Origin: an uncultured Caldilineaceae bacterium
Lineage (GTDB): Bacteria > Chloroflexota > Anaerolineae > Caldilineales > Caldilineaceae
Length of the DNA stretch: 64,000 nt
Direction: 5' to 3'
NCBI GenBank assembly: GCA_951813625.1
Contig: CATOTS010000005.1
Location: forward strand, 248,001-312,000
How positions within the stretch are numbered: position 1 is the first letter of the stretch; each line of letters starts with the position of its first letter. A model generated the notes under the pieces. That model saw only the letters and a program-made list of their open reading frames with translations, made no database searches and was not told the DNA's origin. Shown piece after piece: positions 63,715-64,000 of this stretch. The position numbers and the translations under genes were made by a program.

Positions 63715-64000
63715 ATGCCGCGTCCTCCGCTGGGCGGACGGGGCATATTCTCAGAACGGCAGAAACGAGGAAGCATGGCGGTAGCGCCCTCCGATGACAG
63801 CTTTGCAGACAAGGCAGAAGAGATCCTGGCCGGGCAGCGTCGCGATGCGCGGCGCTTCGTCATGGGCGTGCGCGTGTCGTATGCGCTGCTATTGCTGGCG
63901 CTGCTGTATGCGTTCAGCGGCACAAACTTCGCGGTTGCGGGTCTGCAATTCACGACGATTACGCTTGACTGGTCATTCATTCGCAGCCACTGGTTCTTCA
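63715..64000 (+). CDS. ABC transporter permease (partial, runs off right edge)
   Basis: The first 95 codons, starting MPRPPLGGRGIFSERQ, with GGAGG 4 bases before the ATG; a second ATG at residue 21 is possible. One hydrophobic segment is visible (VSYALLLLALLYAFSG). The place after an SBP_bac_3 lipoprotein gene implies the inner-membrane permease of a polar amino-acid importer. The C-terminal part with the EAA loop is outside the window. Confidence 0.75.
   Translation, partial: MPRPPLGGRGIFSERQKRGSMAVAPSDDSFADKAEEILAGQRRDARRFVMGVRVSYALLLLALLYAFSGTNFAVAGLQFTTITLDWSFIRSHWFF

Overview
The window is a GC-rich chromosomal segment, probably from a member of the Chloroflexota (Caldilinea/Anaerolineae-like). 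This is inferred from gene content: many small sugar-acid and carbohydrate catabolic cassettes (ThuA, Gfo/Idh/MocA, PhyH dioxygenase, TIM-barrel isomerases, SMP-30), a Tat-type sugar ABC binding lipoprotein, a PurS-PurS-PurL fusion, a class I-like HMG-CoA reductase with an extra N-terminal domain, and plant-type LRR proteins with Thr/Pro (TPTATPT) linkers. The eukaryote-like LRR/FN3 proteins would suit a host-associated lineage such as a sponge symbiont, but that is only inference.

Layout. 1-4.6 kb: a partial DapA-family gene diverges from a thuA, MFS transporter and six-hairpin glycosidase-like run. 4.7-6.3 kb: a 15-repeat LRR protein without a signal peptide. 6.3-9.1 kb: a shikimate-dehydrogenase-like gene diverges from a spermidine-synthase-like/FkbM methyltransferase pair. 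9.1-15.05 kb (minus): an ABC sugar-type importer operon that continues into an amidohydrolase, an enoyl-CoA hydratase and a 2-keto-4-pentenoate hydratase. 15.05-16.47 kb: gene-free and repeat-rich. 16.5-22.6 kb (plus): a sugar/polyol oxidation operon. 22.7-29.9 kb (minus): a sugar-acid cassette with an enolase-superfamily dehydratase, an epimerase, two MDR dehydrogenases, HAD and DJ-1/PfpI enzymes and a membrane protein. 30.1-31.6 kb: overlapping fchA and folD. 31.6-37.3 kb (minus): RNase H, an MBL-fold protein, a transposase remnant, and a hypothetical/TIM-barrel/SMP-30 operon. 38-39.8 kb: gltX and tRNA-Gln. 39.9-52.2 kb (minus): HMG-CoA reductase and the purine genes purL-purQ-purC-purE-purK-purF, then purD after a gene-free gap; tRNA-Glu lies upstream of purL. 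52.5-53.65 kb: intergenic repeats. 53.7-60.5 kb (minus): a 2,283-residue secreted LRR protein. 60.5-61.8 kb: more repeats. 61.8-64 kb: a hypothetical gene and the start of an amino-acid-type ABC importer.

Main points of interest. (1) The giant LRR protein ends in an apparent zincin domain with HEFAH, then Y-x6-EYFAE, at the spacing of the anthrax lethal factor catalytic core. (2) FolD has lost both residues needed for cyclohydrolase activity (K54 to I, Q98 to L, E. coli numbering) and overlaps a gene for an FchA-type cyclohydrolase, which suggests a split of the two folate reactions. (3) Two gene-free regions 27 kb apart share a poly-A plus TGGTCGAC-iteron element, in opposite orientations, each upstream of a gene. 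(4) A ~280-bp dispersed repeat with a double hairpin, and 10-bp-phased iterons of several unrelated sequences, occupy the intergenic regions.

Promoters recognisable by eye follow a TTGnnn-N17-TGn-TAnnnT pattern (extended -10) upstream of thuA, the isomerase operon, gltX and tRNA-Gln. The purine operon is tight, with overlaps or gaps of a few to about 90 bases, and lacks purB, purH, purM and purN in this window.
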